Below, piece by piece: positions 9,509 to 21,615 of a stretch of 64,000 bases of DNA (its first letter is position 1; every line of letters starts with the position of its first letter). The stretch covers positions 1,755,561-1,819,560 of the forward strand of contig NW_004454160.1 of assembly GCF_000283155.1 (NCBI RefSeq), given 5' to 3'. Under the pieces are notes generated by a model, which was not told the DNA's origin, ran no database searches, and worked only from the letters and a program-made list of their open reading frames with translations. This stretch comes from Ceratotherium simum simum (taxonomy: Eukaryota; Chordata; Mammalia; Perissodactyla; Rhinocerotidae). Both the position numbers and the translations under genes were made by a program.

Positions 9509-12500
9509 AAGAGTCTGCCTCCAGTGTAGGGACAGAACTGCCTATTGTAAATGCTGCTGAGGAACAAATGAAGGTCATCCGGAAAAGAAATGAAGAAATC
9601 TCTGGAACCAGCCTCTGGAGGCAGGAGAGAGGAGACGCTCTTATCTTTTAGATAATGCAAGGGAAGCAATTTTATCAGCTTCACTGGGTATCCACAGAGT
9701 TTTTTGGGGGAAGGACATGTCTCCTTCTAATCTCTTGCCCATCAAATCAAGTTCATGGAAATGCAAGATGAATACAAGACTTGGGACCATGTTTACTCTC
9801 TTCTATTTGGAGAATAGGATGGATGCCTGTTGTAGTCAAGACAGTCTTGCAGCTTGGACTGCATTTTAAGCCCTGGGGGCTTCTGCCATATCCATGAGAA
9901 GATTCTACAGTAGAGTCCTCTTGAGAATTGTGCCCTGGAATTCTGCCTGAGTTGACCTATCTCATCTTCTCATCCTTGGAAATTCTTTGGACTTCATTTG
10001 GTGCTTTAATTTTTGCACCTTTCTGTGGTTATAGCCCCACCAGCATGTTCTAGGGCAAGACATTTGTGCTTTTAATCATTCCTGCTCTGGAAAGCAACTT
10101 CAGCCTCCTTTTCCCCTCCTACTTTCCCAGTGTCCCTAGGAGTCTCACAGGGTTTACTTTGGTTATGGTTCTCAGCATAAACCTTTCAGGTGTGTTTCTT
10201 TAGAAAATGGACATATTACACTCTCCTACAGAATATGATTCCTAGAAGAAGAAGGGGAGCAAAATATATTTCTTTGAACCCATTTTGGGAACAGGAGATC
10301 TCTTCAAGAGGCTGCACCTTAGTTCTCTTGCCAGCATGTAGGGCTTTGTATAAACCTTACCAGGAAGAAGGATAAAAATCTGTTGTTTTTCCATTTGTGG
10401 GCCTCGTCAGTGTGAAGTTCTATCCTTGGCAGCATAGCTACTTTGACCCCCTTAAACAAACAAACAAACAGACAATGGTTTGGAATGTTGGAATGACCAA
10501 GAGATAAGCTAACTCATGCAAGAAGTGGTTACCCGCTGACAGGTCCCTCCCTTCCCTTCCTGCCAAGCATTCCATTGACTGCCAGTGTGAAACACATTTG
10601 TTCTCATATCTTAGAACCCTCGGCCTGCTTCACTCACTCACCCAGCAGATGAAGCTAGTCGTAGCTGTTGAGCCTTTCCTTTCATATGTCTCCACAGAAG
10701 AAAATGTCTTAGACGACATTCCCTTGTCATTTAGAACTGAACTTTCCTCAGCTCAAAGGACCCAGTGACAGTCATCTTCTTTTTGTCAGGTGATCAGTCT
10801 CTTCTTCCTGATTCTCTTTCTGATCACAAGCCTGTTCACCAATCTTCCCTTGACATTGTATGGTCTGAGTTACTGGTGCACCCAGTAGGTTCTCACCGAA
10901 CACATGGATTTTCTATGTTCAAGTACAAGAAATAGAAAGTTGGCCTCATTTTCTAGGGTGTAAGCCAGCCCTATAACAAGATTGGAAAGGGAAGAGCTAT
11001 GAGGCAGCCTTTGCTATTTTTTGCTACTATTTCTTTTCCTTTACAGCAATCATGACATTCCCTTTTAGGCAACTAGCACAGACACTTATCAGCGACACTT
11101 TCCTTTCCTAGCGTCACCTTCTAGATGATAATGGACAATTACAGACTTACTGTCTTTCTCATCCTCATGTTTAGATTGTGATTGCATCTCACCTGGGTCT
11201 GCTCTCTGTATTTGTGGTCTTGGCAACTGCCTTGACCCTCTGTCAAGGGCAGAAGCGTTCTAGGCATCACTAGAAATAGGAGGAAAATAGCTTTCTTCCT
11301 CTTCTCCCTGACTCAGCTAATAATTGGTCCTGTGGCCACACTGTCACCTCTCCTGGTACTATGATGTCATGACACCTGGAAAATTAGTTCCGCCAGGGCC
11401 TTTTGTGGATATTAATAGGTAAATTGCCTACTCTGTTCGGTTTGCATAATAGCCTTCATTCCTGCCTTGGCTGGGAGTGTTTATCAGTGCTTCCCAGTTA
11501 CCTGATTATCTGTCTGTGGCCCTGTATGGAAAGCCTTTGTGTCTGGTAGCATGGCAGTCTACAAATGGTTTTTTCAGTCCTGCCCAAGTTCATTTAACCG
11601 GTAAAAATAATTAGTTCTGCCCTGACATAAGCAGATTGTTCATTCTGTATTTTATTCTCTCACGTGGCAGCTCTAGTAGCCCCTTTCATAGTGTGTAACA
11701 TTTTATCATTCTAAATGGTGACTCTATCCTTGGACCCATTTATTAATTCACAGATGGGGAGAAGCTATCTGCATGGACCCCACCACATCTGCCCCTCTCT
11801 GTTGTCCTGTTCCAGCCTCATTTCCTCAGAGTATCAGCCTCTGATCCAGCAGCGTGGATCTTTTATAGCCTCCTCCCTCCCCAAGCTGAATGTAGGCCTA
11901 AGTTGCTTGTTTCTCCTTCTTGGGATCCTTTGGGTTTTGGGGAAGGGAATGTGAAAGCTGCCATTACAGACAACAGGCTTCAGTGATGAGAAGGAAGACA
12001 CTGCCTTTCAAGCATTTATGAATCTCCTAGATTTTAAGAACCCTTGAGTTGTATAGAATCTAATAAAAGAGAAGGTAAGATGGGGCAATCACTTTCTCTT
12101 TGGGTTCAGAATTGGAGACTAGGTTTTTATGGAACACATCTTTTATGCCACGTATAGGTCACCCCTGCCCCCATTTTTGGTTTATTTTTATTTTAAGTTT
12201 TTCCTTTGACTCATCTTCTGTCTGTCTTTGGGGATAGATTTTTTGTTTAATTATTTGTTTCTTTTGTTTTTTGTTAAGCATCATTTTCTGACTTACATGA
12301 TGGTGAGGGAGGGAGAGGTTTGAGGGAAAGAGAGACTGAGAGTTAAAGATTTTAATGTAAGCAATCAGCTAAGATGCTCGAGTCCATTATGTCATCTTAT
12401 TATTAAATTTGCTAGTTCATAATTCTCGCATAGAACAGAACCAAAGGTCTGAGGTTTTGTTGGCAGGTGGTTTGGAGATTTTGGCCTTAACCAGTACATT

Positions 12501-12790
12501 GAATGTATGATGACTGAGAGGACATGTTGATATGCCCTGAGGCTCCCATTTGTAACTGTCTGGTACTATGGTTCCTTCCTTGTGTACATTTCCCTTAAAA
12601 GTGATATTATATCTGTTTGTATGAGAAACCCAATAACCAATAAAATGACTGCATATTCCTAACTGCACATAGTAAGGAAAATGCACACTTTGTTTTTACT
12701 TTTCAAAGTTTCATTCTAAAAGTAGTTAAGATGAAATTTATATGAAAGCATTTTTATCACAAAATAAAAAATGTTACATGTAAAGCTCAG
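9509..12790 (+). other. NOTCH2: NOTCH2 3' untranslated region
   Basis: About 3.3 kb of mostly repeat-free sequence after the stop. An AAAC run lies at 10454-10470. Three AATAAA hexamers occur at 12062-12067, 12639-12644 and 12763-12768. I place the main end about 20 bases after the last one, because sequence character changes soon after and long 3'UTRs are known for NOTCH2. Exact end and isoforms are inference. Confidence 0.7.
12763..12768 (+). promoter_or_regulatory. NOTCH2: Likely distal polyadenylation signal of NOTCH2
   Basis: AATAAA followed about 30-50 bases later by T- and GT-rich sequence. Alternatives are AATAAA at 12639 and at 12062. Confidence 0.6.
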
Positions 12791-15080
12791 TGGCATTGCA
12801 GTTTTTTCTGTTCCTGCATCCCTGGTCTTGCAATGATTTACCTCACAGTGTCATAATTTGCTGAGAGAGAAATCATTTTCATTCTGAATCCCACAAAGCC
12901 TAGCACTAGGCTTCTTTTTTCCCTTCTCCAGGCAGATCATAAATAAATGCTTTTGAGGAAAAAGCTTCTGTCAAATAGAAAGCATCATAAGACTGAGTTG
13001 CTTTTCTGTGCACCAGCTGGTGACAGATGGACAATTGCTCAGGACAAACTGCCTTCCACTGGAAATGGGGAGTGTTTGCTAAAGCCAGAACTAAGAATTG
13101 GGATAATATTACTATATATATTATAGTATATAATATAACTATAGTATATAATATAACTAATAATATTGATGGTGCTGTTATTAAACCATTAGTTTGCAAT
13201 ATTATTCCTCAAATTAAATTTGGTATAGAACTTAATATATGCAATTATAAAATAGTATTTTGCACATCAATCTGTTACCAAGTTCATTCATACATTGTAA
13301 AGTCAATCAGTGAGACATTTGAACCCAAGTATTTGACTTTGGTGATAAGTATGGCATTAGCAGTCATATCAAGCTAGACATCGAGTTCATTTCCATATTC
13401 TATTAGCTTTGCAGAAACTTCTGCATCACACATGCACAATTCTAAATGGTAACAGTATTTTTTTAAATGACTTGACTTAAAATCTTGGGATATGCTTCAG
13501 TTAAGCAGATCAAGGAGGCTTATTCAAGATCTGCACAAACATGTTCTAATACAACTGGTAGCATATATCCTGAGAGTGTTATAATTTTATATAAAACATA
13601 TTTGAGTCCTCATGTTGGGTTTTGTAGTGCTGTAAAAAGAGTGAATTTGAGAGCTAAGGAATGACTTACTAGGTCTGGTTCTCTGTAGGCTGGCCTCTCA
13701 GAGCTGGAGTTGCCTCTTCAGGCTATTTGGGAATAAAAACTTGCTCCATGGAAACCTGCTTTGGTGCATCTGGGCTGCAGGCCACTGGTCCGCTTGCCAC
13801 ATCCTACCCCTGCAATTGCAAGCCTAGAAACCTAGCCCTTGACTGTGCAGGGAGGATCCATGGCTCTCCCAGCCATGAAATCCAAGGAGGGAGATCAGGG
13901 CTGGGGGCCAGGGGTTGCCACATCACCCAGCTGGAACAGTAGACTTGGACACCAGGCCATGGTCATGCCAGGGGAGGGACTGGTGCTTACCTCAGTCATG
14001 CAGCTAAAAAGCATCATGGCCCAAGGAGAGGGGCTGAGTTGCTCTTTCAGAACGTGATGAATAGAACAACCACCCTTAATGCTCGCAAACAGTCCAGGAT
14101 GTGATGGGCAGTGGGGGAACTGCGAGCTTGTTACTTCCTCTGCCTGTTACTTCCTCTGCCTCTGTAAGTGCTCCCAATTAACACTGCTCCAGGCCAGCTG
14201 TGTGAGTGGTCAGGTCATTCACCTCATTTGCCTGACAGCATTTTTAAAATGAAATAAGAATCAAGTGCTTGCAAGAGCCCTGAAGAGAGAGAGGGTATAT
14301 GTGAAGTGTGTGTGTGTAGGTGTAGGTGTGTGAATGTGTGTGAAACAGAGAGAGAATATAACTTTTCCTTCTTTTGACTTAGAGCTTAGCAAAACACATT
14401 TAAAACATTTGTACCAGTCAATTCCCAACTGCAAAGTGTAGGCAAACTCAAATTAGGATAATTCAAGAAGAGCTTATTTACAAAAGAACTAATTATGAAT
14501 TGTGTGTGTGAGGTGTAGGGGAATCCTAAGGGGCAGTGCAGAAAGTCCTGGCTAGCACCAGCAGAGATAATACCACCCCTAGATTCAAAGGGATGAAGGC
14601 TGGGAGAGGTTACTGGAACCTAGAAGGAGAGAGTCCTCAAGAAGAGAACCTCAGGAAGAGCTATGACTTCTGTCAGGGAACACAGCTCCAAGTCCCCTCA
14701 CAACAAGGAAGCCAGGGAACGAACACCCTCATCTCATTCTCTACCCCACTTCCACCCTGTACTTTATATTTGTTGAATCCAAGTGGAAGTCTGAAAATAC
14801 AGGAGCCCATTGGATTTGATCCATTGATACAGGTCAGCTCCTTGGGGCAAAGAGCATGGTGGAGAAAGGAAGAGGGTGGGTCTGAACCTACAAACACATC
14901 ATTATCCAAGACGTTCTCCCTCCAACTGTGACATTTCTAAGAAACTTCTACTGACAGCCTGCCATTGATGTGTCGAGGCAGGAAACACAAAGCAAAAAGA
15001 ATTATGTATTCATAATCCTGACTTAACTTCTTTTCCTGATCTACTAGTGTGTTTCTTCATCACTTTGGCTTTGAGCACCC
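12791..15080. other. Intergenic, no gene recognised
   Basis: No conserved reading frame. Local features are an AT-rich tandem palindrome (13105-13165), a 16-17 bp tandem GTTACTTCCTCTGCCT doublet near 14130-14162, and a GT-rich tract at 14306-14343. 14490-14930 reads like an old interspersed repeat that I cannot name. Confidence 0.6.
13105..13165. repeat. AT-rich tandem near-palindrome
   Basis: The 18-bp unit TATAGTATATAATATAAC occurs twice in tandem and is itself close to self-complementary, flanked by more TATA-rich sequence. It could extrude as a hairpin. Confidence 0.7.
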
Positions 15081-15084
15081 AAGT

Positions 15085-15480
15085 GAAGACAATCATCAGC
15101 AGTAGGATGGATAAATTATGGTACTTTCATTCAGTGGAATATTACACAGAAATGAAAAAGAACAACATGCAACAATATGAAGAATTGTCATTGACATAAT
15201 GTTGAGCAAAATAAGCTGGACACAAAAGAATACAAGCTATATGATTCCATTATATAAGTTCAGGAAAAAAATCCAATGGTAAATAGAGGTCTGAATAGTG
15301 GGCACTTTTTTGAGAGAGGGGTCTTGACTGAGAAAAGGGCAAAAAAAAATCTTTGTGGAGTCTGAAAATATCTTGACCTGGGTGGTAATTACATGAATAT
15401 ATACATATGTAAAATTTACTTCTTAAGATTTGTGCATTTTACTTATGTAAGTTACACTGCCATAAAATGTATCTACAATA
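15085..15480 (+). repeat. L1 3'-end fragment
   Basis: Contains the standard L1 3' wording: GGATAAATTATGGTACTTTC, TGGAATATTACACAG, TGATTCCATTATATAAGTTC, then TGGGTGGTAATTACATG and a TTACACTGCCATAAA end. Old and 5'-truncated. Confidence 0.8.
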
Positions 15481-16850
15481 ACCAACAGAAATGTATAAAC
15501 ACTTAATATTATAAATTTATAAAATTTATAATATTTTATTTCTCCATCCTTCCTCTCTTCCTCTCTCATTTCCCAGTTCCTTGTTTTCATAAATTTGGTT
15601 TGTAGGGATTATTTTATTCTTAAAAATATTGTTATTTGCAATAGTTGATCCATGAAGAAAATATATTTTCAAATTCAGTTATATAAAATATGGGACTGCA
15701 TAATTGCAAAGTTAATTAAGTGAGTGAGGTGAGCCAGCTGTTGGCTAGCTGGGTACGAATTCTGGAGTCCGGCTGGATAATCCATATCTGTCTGGGTCCT
15801 GGCTGCTATTTGGCACTCCCTGGTGGCCCTTGTCTGCCTCAGCATAAATATGTTTGGGTTGATTCTGGGTTCTGTCACCTGGCTGAGATTTGCAAGAACC
15901 TCATTGTAAATCATCACCTGCTTCATATGCCCATTGCAGACAATTTAGGCCAGGCAAATACCGGGATGTAGGGACCCAGCTCCTGCCTCTCTCTAATGGA
16001 ATTGTCTCATGTTTCTCTCTCTCTCCTCCATGACCCCTTTCTCTTGACTCCTGGAAAAGGTTTAAGAACATGGACCCGGCAGACGAAGGACACTGACCAC
16101 TAACTATGTTAACTTAGAATCTGTGTACTGTGGTTATTGCAGAGTTTTACATGTAAGAATTGGTAAGAAAGAGAAGCTATCTGCATCTGAGGTTCACAAG
16201 ACTATATATACCTGGGCAACCTAAGAAAACTTACTGAAAAACTACGCTAAACCATTAGGAATTCAGTAAATAAGAAGATGTAAAACTAATTCATAGAAAA
16301 ACCTTTGTCATAAACGAAAGCCAGTTGGGGGATGTAATTGAAGAGAAGACGTCATTTAAAATACCAAACACACACACACACACACACACACATTTTCCCT
16401 CAACATACACACAGCAATAACCTTTAAAAAAAATCACTAACTAACTGCAAATATTACCAAATGTCCCCTACTCCTGAAAACTTGAGTGACTGCTGGTTCT
16501 TTATCAATTACAGCTTTAGCTTTGCTCTATTCTCCCACCTGCTAGATAAAAATCATAAATATATCTGACCATGCCCGCAACTTAGATAAAATTCATTAAG
16601 ATACTCAATTCTTTGAATCCATCTCAATATCACCTAACACATGTCCAAATCCTATAATAAGCCCTTCCTGACACTCACTTACTGAGATACCCACATTTTC
16701 CCCTGGTGTGCAGTTTTCCTGCAGCAGAGCATCAATAAATCCATCTTTGTTTGATTCACATGGGTGCTCCCAGTGGTTTCTGACTGACAGACATCAACAG
16801 AGCCCCGTGCTGAAACTCCAAGACAGAAAACAATCCTGTTTTAACATCCT
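15481..16850. other. Intergenic, unassigned; possible LTR remnant
   Basis: No gene recognised. 16660-16800 has an AATAAA (about 16734) in a context (GAGCATCAATAAATCC...TCCCAGTGGTTTCTGAC) that resembles the 3' part of a retroviral-type LTR, but I could not find its partner or target-site duplication. A CA microsatellite lies at 16368-16392. Confidence 0.4.
16368..16392. repeat. (AC)n microsatellite
   Basis: About 12 uninterrupted AC units. Confidence 0.95.
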
Positions 16851-18600
16851 GTTATATACAAAGCATTGACTATAATGGTGAGAGTTTATGAATTATTTCA
16901 AGAAGACCTGGAACATTCACAAAAATTGAACACGTGAAACCATGATAAAATCTCAGAGAGAGTTTCAAAGAATCAGTATAATACAGACAGTTATCTCTGA
17001 ACACAGCACTATCAAATTAGAAACAAAAATAAATATGTAGCCAACACCCCTGTGTATATGAAAATTTTAAAAACTTATAAGTCAATTATTAACACAAATA
17101 TGTTAGAAGATATTTAGAAACGGCACAAAAATACTTATTCAATAGTACCACTATTCTTGAAATACTAGTTATTAAACTTATGGAAAGCAGCTAAAGTTTT
17201 AAATAGAGAAACTTTAGCCTAAATGCTTACCTCACAGCAGAAAGACTAAATCAATAACCTAAGCATTTTATTAAATAAATTAGACAAAGAACCACAGACC
17301 AAATCCAAAGAAATAGAAGGTAGGAAATTATCAAGATAAGCAGAAATTAATGAACTAACTGAAAAAAAGTAATAGAGATAATTAACTAAGCTAGTTCTTT
17401 GAAAACTTATAAAATAGAATATTCTCTGGCAAGAATCAACAATAAAATTATAAAGAAGGCAGAACTAACAAGTTTTAGGAAAATAAAAGTAGGATTTTTT
17501 GGCAGATACTGTAGATTAAAAATCATGAATATAAACAAATTTATTTAATAGAGTTGGAAAAAAAATCAGACCTAAATGCTATAATAGGTAATTTCTACAG
17601 CACTTTAAAAGAACAGATAGTCCCTATCATAAACCTTCCAGAGAATTAAAAATAAGGAAAATACTTCTCAACTCATTTTATGAATCTAATATAACTTTGA
17701 TAGCAAAACCCTACAAGGACAGTACAAGTAAAGAAAATTACAGATCTATCTTACCTATAAACATAGATACAAAAAGTATAAATCAATTATTACCAAACTG
17801 AAACTAGCAATGAATATTATATAAATCCATCATGACCAAGAATTCGTTCCCACAGGAAAGAAAGGATGGTTAAGACTAGTAAACCAATTAATAGATACCA
17901 CCACATTAAGGAGAAGAGTCATAAAATCAATAGACTCAACAAAGTATTTGGTGAAATTAAATCTTCATGATTGGGCCAGCCCTGTGGCTTAGTGGTTAAG
18001 TGTGCGTGCTCCGCTACTCGTGGCCCGGGTTTGGATCTCGGGCGCGCACCGACGCACCGCTTCTCTGGCCATGCTGAGGCCGCGTCCCACATACAGCAAC
18101 TAGAAGGATGTGCAACTATGACATACAACTATCTACTGGGGCTTTGGGGAAAAAAAGGGGGAGGATTGGCAATAGATGTTAGCTCAGAGCCAGTCTTCCT
18201 CAGCAAAAAAAAAGAGGATTAGCATGGATGTTAGCTCAGGGCTGATCTTCCTCACACACACAAAAAACAAAACAACAAATAAATCTTTATGATAAAAATC
18301 TTGAAATACAACAGCAAATTAGAAACAGGAACTTCCTAAAACTAATACAGAGTATCTACCACAATCTACAGCAAACATCATACTTAATGATGAACTTACA
18401 AATTTGTTTCCTTTACAGTTAGGTATAATGCAGATGCCAGCTCTCATATGTTCTATTTGACTTGGTCTGGAAGTCTTAGTTCTAGCCAGGAAAGAAAAAA
18501 GAAAAACAGTCATTGCTTATGGACCATCTGATTATACACATAAAAAATCCAAGAGAAAATGTAAACTATTAGAACTGTTGCCATGAAAGAGAATGAGAAT
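16850..18600 (+). repeat. Degenerate L1 ORF2 remnant, interrupted by a SINE
   Basis: Sense-strand L1 ORF2 sequence with many stops. The order follows the ORF2 reverse-transcriptase region, for example ACAGATCTATCTTACCTATA and TCATACTTAATGATGAAC. The ERE SINE at 17972-18280 sits inside it with target-site duplications, so the L1 is older than the SINE. Confidence 0.75.
17972..18280 (+). mobile_element. ERE-type tRNA-derived SINE
   Basis: Head GGGCCAGCCCTGTGGCTTAG then TGGTTAAGTG (box-A/B region of a tRNA-like 5' end), a body with CATACAGCAACTAGAAGG, and a tail with two TTAGCTCAG copies and A-rich sequence. It is flanked by AAATCTTCATGAT (17959-17971) and AAATCTTTATGAT (18281-18293), a 13-bp target-site duplication with one mismatch. 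Confidence 0.93.
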
Positions 18601-18940
18601 TTTTTTAAAAAACCAGAATCTTTCCTATTAGTAATTAGTTGAATCCAACCAAATGGTGAAGGAAATTACATGCATGCTGGCTGTGGGGTACAGGAGTCTA
18701 TCTACCCATGTCAGGTGAGAAAAACTGTGTTGTTGAGGGGTATAGATTTATAGACCTCTGTTAACCTAATGGAGAACACTGGAGGAAAAAAATGGGTTCA
18801 GCAGTTCCATCCGTGCCTCAGGAAGAATCATCGTGGAAGCATGCAGTCCTCATTCCTTGTCGCAGCCTCAGGCATCTGGGTGAGAGTAAAGAGAGCACTA
18901 ACTAGAATTCTGTAATATTGCCTCTCCTGACTAGCAAAGC
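18600..18940. other. Unassigned intergenic
   Basis: No gene or named repeat recognised between the L1 remnant and the left arm of the inverted duplication. Confidence 0.5.
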
Positions 18941-20159
18941 TAATTCCTCCTAGCAGACTGTGTTCGTTATCCATTTATTGACTCTCAGTTCTAAAATCAC
19001 CCTTTCTGCCTGCTCTGTGAAAATGGATCTAGGCGCTTTAAATATTTTTGCTTTATTAGCTGGCTCTATGTTAAGCTTTATCAGTGGAGGGTGCTGGAGA
19101 GATATTTTGGGAGTAAGAGGTTTTTCTTCCTGGTTCCAGTGACTCCCTAGACAGGCTCCTCCTGCACTATAAGTAGCTTCTCAAGTGCCAGGCTCCTGAA
19201 GGGCAGGCAGCTCCTCCAGTGCCCAGCGTCTGCTGTGTACGGCAGCCAGAGGCACCCAGCAGCCAATAGCAACCCCAGGCACCCACTTTTTCCCAGGTGG
19301 TTTTGTAGTAGAGTGTATCAGATGCCCTGGGGAGATACCTTCCTGTGAACAACTTTCTCCAGTGCCCTAGATGCCTCAGGGAGACACCTTCCTGTGAACA
19401 GCTTTCCCCAGTACCTTAGAGCCTGGATTTTTGGCAAGATCCAGCAGAATGGTACCTCAGTGATTTCTCTGCCATTCAGTGACCAAGGCTGTGCCCTCCA
19501 ACAAAATCTGGATCTCAGCCCTAGAAGGATAGCTCTTCCTCGGTTGCTCTATATCAGCCCTAGGAATGGTAGCTATATCATATCATATTACATCATATCA
19601 TATATCATATCATATTGTATCTGCTATATTATGTATTATATCCACTACTCCAATATTCTTTAGAGTTCTTTTTACAATTTAATAGCCAATCTCTAGTTAT
19701 TCCAATCTCCCCTTATAGTTAATATTTGCCCTGTTCAATCACTGTATGGTTTCTCTCTCCTGATTGAATCCAGACTGATAGACACAGAGGGCAACTTTTA
19801 TAGAGAAATAAATGTTGCTCTGTGTTGTGCTTAGTTTTATTCTAATATCAATAAGTCAGAGGCATTTTCAAATCTATAATTCCCTTTCATTAATTCATTT
19901 GCAAAAGGGACATAATAAATTATGACCATCTCAAAAAATTGAAGCTATTTTTTTCAACTTTTAGCAGAAAAAAATATGGGAAGGGACAAAATACATTGGT
20001 GATATAAATTTTTACAATATAAGTAAAAAATACTAGCCATATTTAATCTACTAGCACTATGCCTTCAACAATATCTTTATGTTTCCAAGCTAATCTGTCA
20101 ACCTAAACATTAATGATTCCAAAGCATATTTAATTGTCTCATCTCAGAAAATAGACCAA

Positions 20160-21070
20160 GAAAATTGTATTATTAAAATATTTTCATTGTGAAATATAAC
20201 ATACACAGAAATCAGCATAAAAATTTTAGGAATGATTTAACAAATATGTACAGCAAACCCTAGTGTTCAAGAAATATATTGCCAACAGCTCAGCACCCTA
20301 GAAGCTACACCAACCATACCCTGCCCCTCCCCCATCCATTCCTGATTATAGCCCCTTCCCTTCACTCTAGAAGTAACAACTCTCCTGACAGTTCTGGTAA
20401 TCATTTCCTTGATTTATTTTTTTACCAACTATGCATGTATCCCTAAAAATAAAGTTAAATTTTGCCTGACTTTGACCTTTATATTCATTTGTGTTTTGCT
20501 TTTCCTTGTTTGTAATATTCATCCATGTTGTTGCATATAACTGATTCATTATCTCCATTGCCACAGTCACTGTTGATGGAAATTAGGACTGTTTCCAGTT
20601 TGGAGAATATTGCTACATCCATGTATCCTAGTGTACATATGTACACATTTCTGTAGGGTAAATACCTAGGAATGAAATTTTTCTGCATCATAGAGCATAT
20701 TTTCAACTATATGAGATAATGCTGAACAGGCTTCTAAAGTGGTTTTAGTGATTTACATTGCCACTGAAGTGTATGAGGGTCCTTATCATTGTACATCCTC
20801 ACCAAAACTTCATATTAGTCTCTTGAACTGTTGCTAACCTGACGGCAATGTGTAGCATCAGATAGCAGCTTTAATTTGCAGTATCCTGTTTGGTAATATA
20901 GTTGAGAACTTCTCCATTTGTTTATTGGCTACCTGAATTTTCTCTTTTGTGATGTGCCTGTAGAAGTCTTTTGCTCATTTTTCTATTAGATTATCTGTCT
21001 TTTTCTCATTGATTTGTCAGAACAATTTATAGTGCCATTTGTCAGTTATAGAATTACTCAATATTTGATC
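20160..21070 (-). repeat. Old L1 3' portion, antisense, shared by both arms
   Basis: Reads as reverse-complement L1 3' sequence: TCCATTGCCACAGTCACTG, ATTCATCCATGTTGTTGCAT, CTCATTGATTTGTCAGAAC. The counterpart lies at about 37200-38040 in the right arm, so this L1 predates the duplication. Confidence 0.75.
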
Positions 21071-21404
21071 CAATAATAAGACAGAATCATACCACACCTA
21101 GGAGATGGAATTGTATTCTATACAAAGAAAATCAGAGATGTACTAAAAGGAATTTGTTAAAGCACGTATTAGGCAGACATTTTTACAATCACAGGTTGAG
21201 GGAGGACAGAAGAATGACATGAGATCTAGAAGTTAGAAGGGCTTAAAATGTTCTGTATGGTGAAAGACACTATAAAAGTTAAGTTGCAAATAAAAGATTG
21301 GCAGAATTGATTTGAAATACATAAATAGCTCAAACAAATCAATAAAAGCAGAGCAAACTATGTAATAGAAGTATGGGCAAAGGATATTAACAGGCAAATT
21401 TAGG

Positions 21405-21615
21405 AATTATTTAATAATGTATATTTGAAAGTTGCTAAGAGAGTAAACTTTAAAAGTTCTCATCACACACAAAAAAATCATAATCAAAACATGATAGATG
21501 TTAACTAGACATATTGTGGTGATCATTTCACAATATATACATATACCAAATCATGTTGTGCACCTGAAATTAATATAATCTTATATGTCAATTATATCTT
21601 AATTTAAAAAATAAT
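21405..21615 (+). mobile_element. L1 3'-end fragment, left arm only
   Basis: Carries the L1 3' phrases ATTGTGGTGATCATTTCACA and TTATATGTCAATTATATCTT followed by an A-rich end. The right arm runs directly from the GCAAATTT counterpart to the AAAAAGTAGA counterpart without it, so it was either inserted after the duplication or lost from the right arm. Confidence 0.75.

Noticed and set aside
16368..16392. CRISPR-like or other spaced repeat arrays anywhere in the window
   Set aside because: All short regular repeats are simple microsatellites or interspersed retroelements, and the genome is vertebrate.
16660..16800. Complete ERV LTR
   Set aside because: An AATAAA in LTR-like context is suggestive, but no TG start, partner LTR or target-site duplication could be placed.
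17973..18050. tRNA-like sequence at SINE heads (also 25486, 26121 and the minus-strand copies)
   Set aside because: Head of ERE SINEs with flanking target-site duplications; not a tRNA gene.
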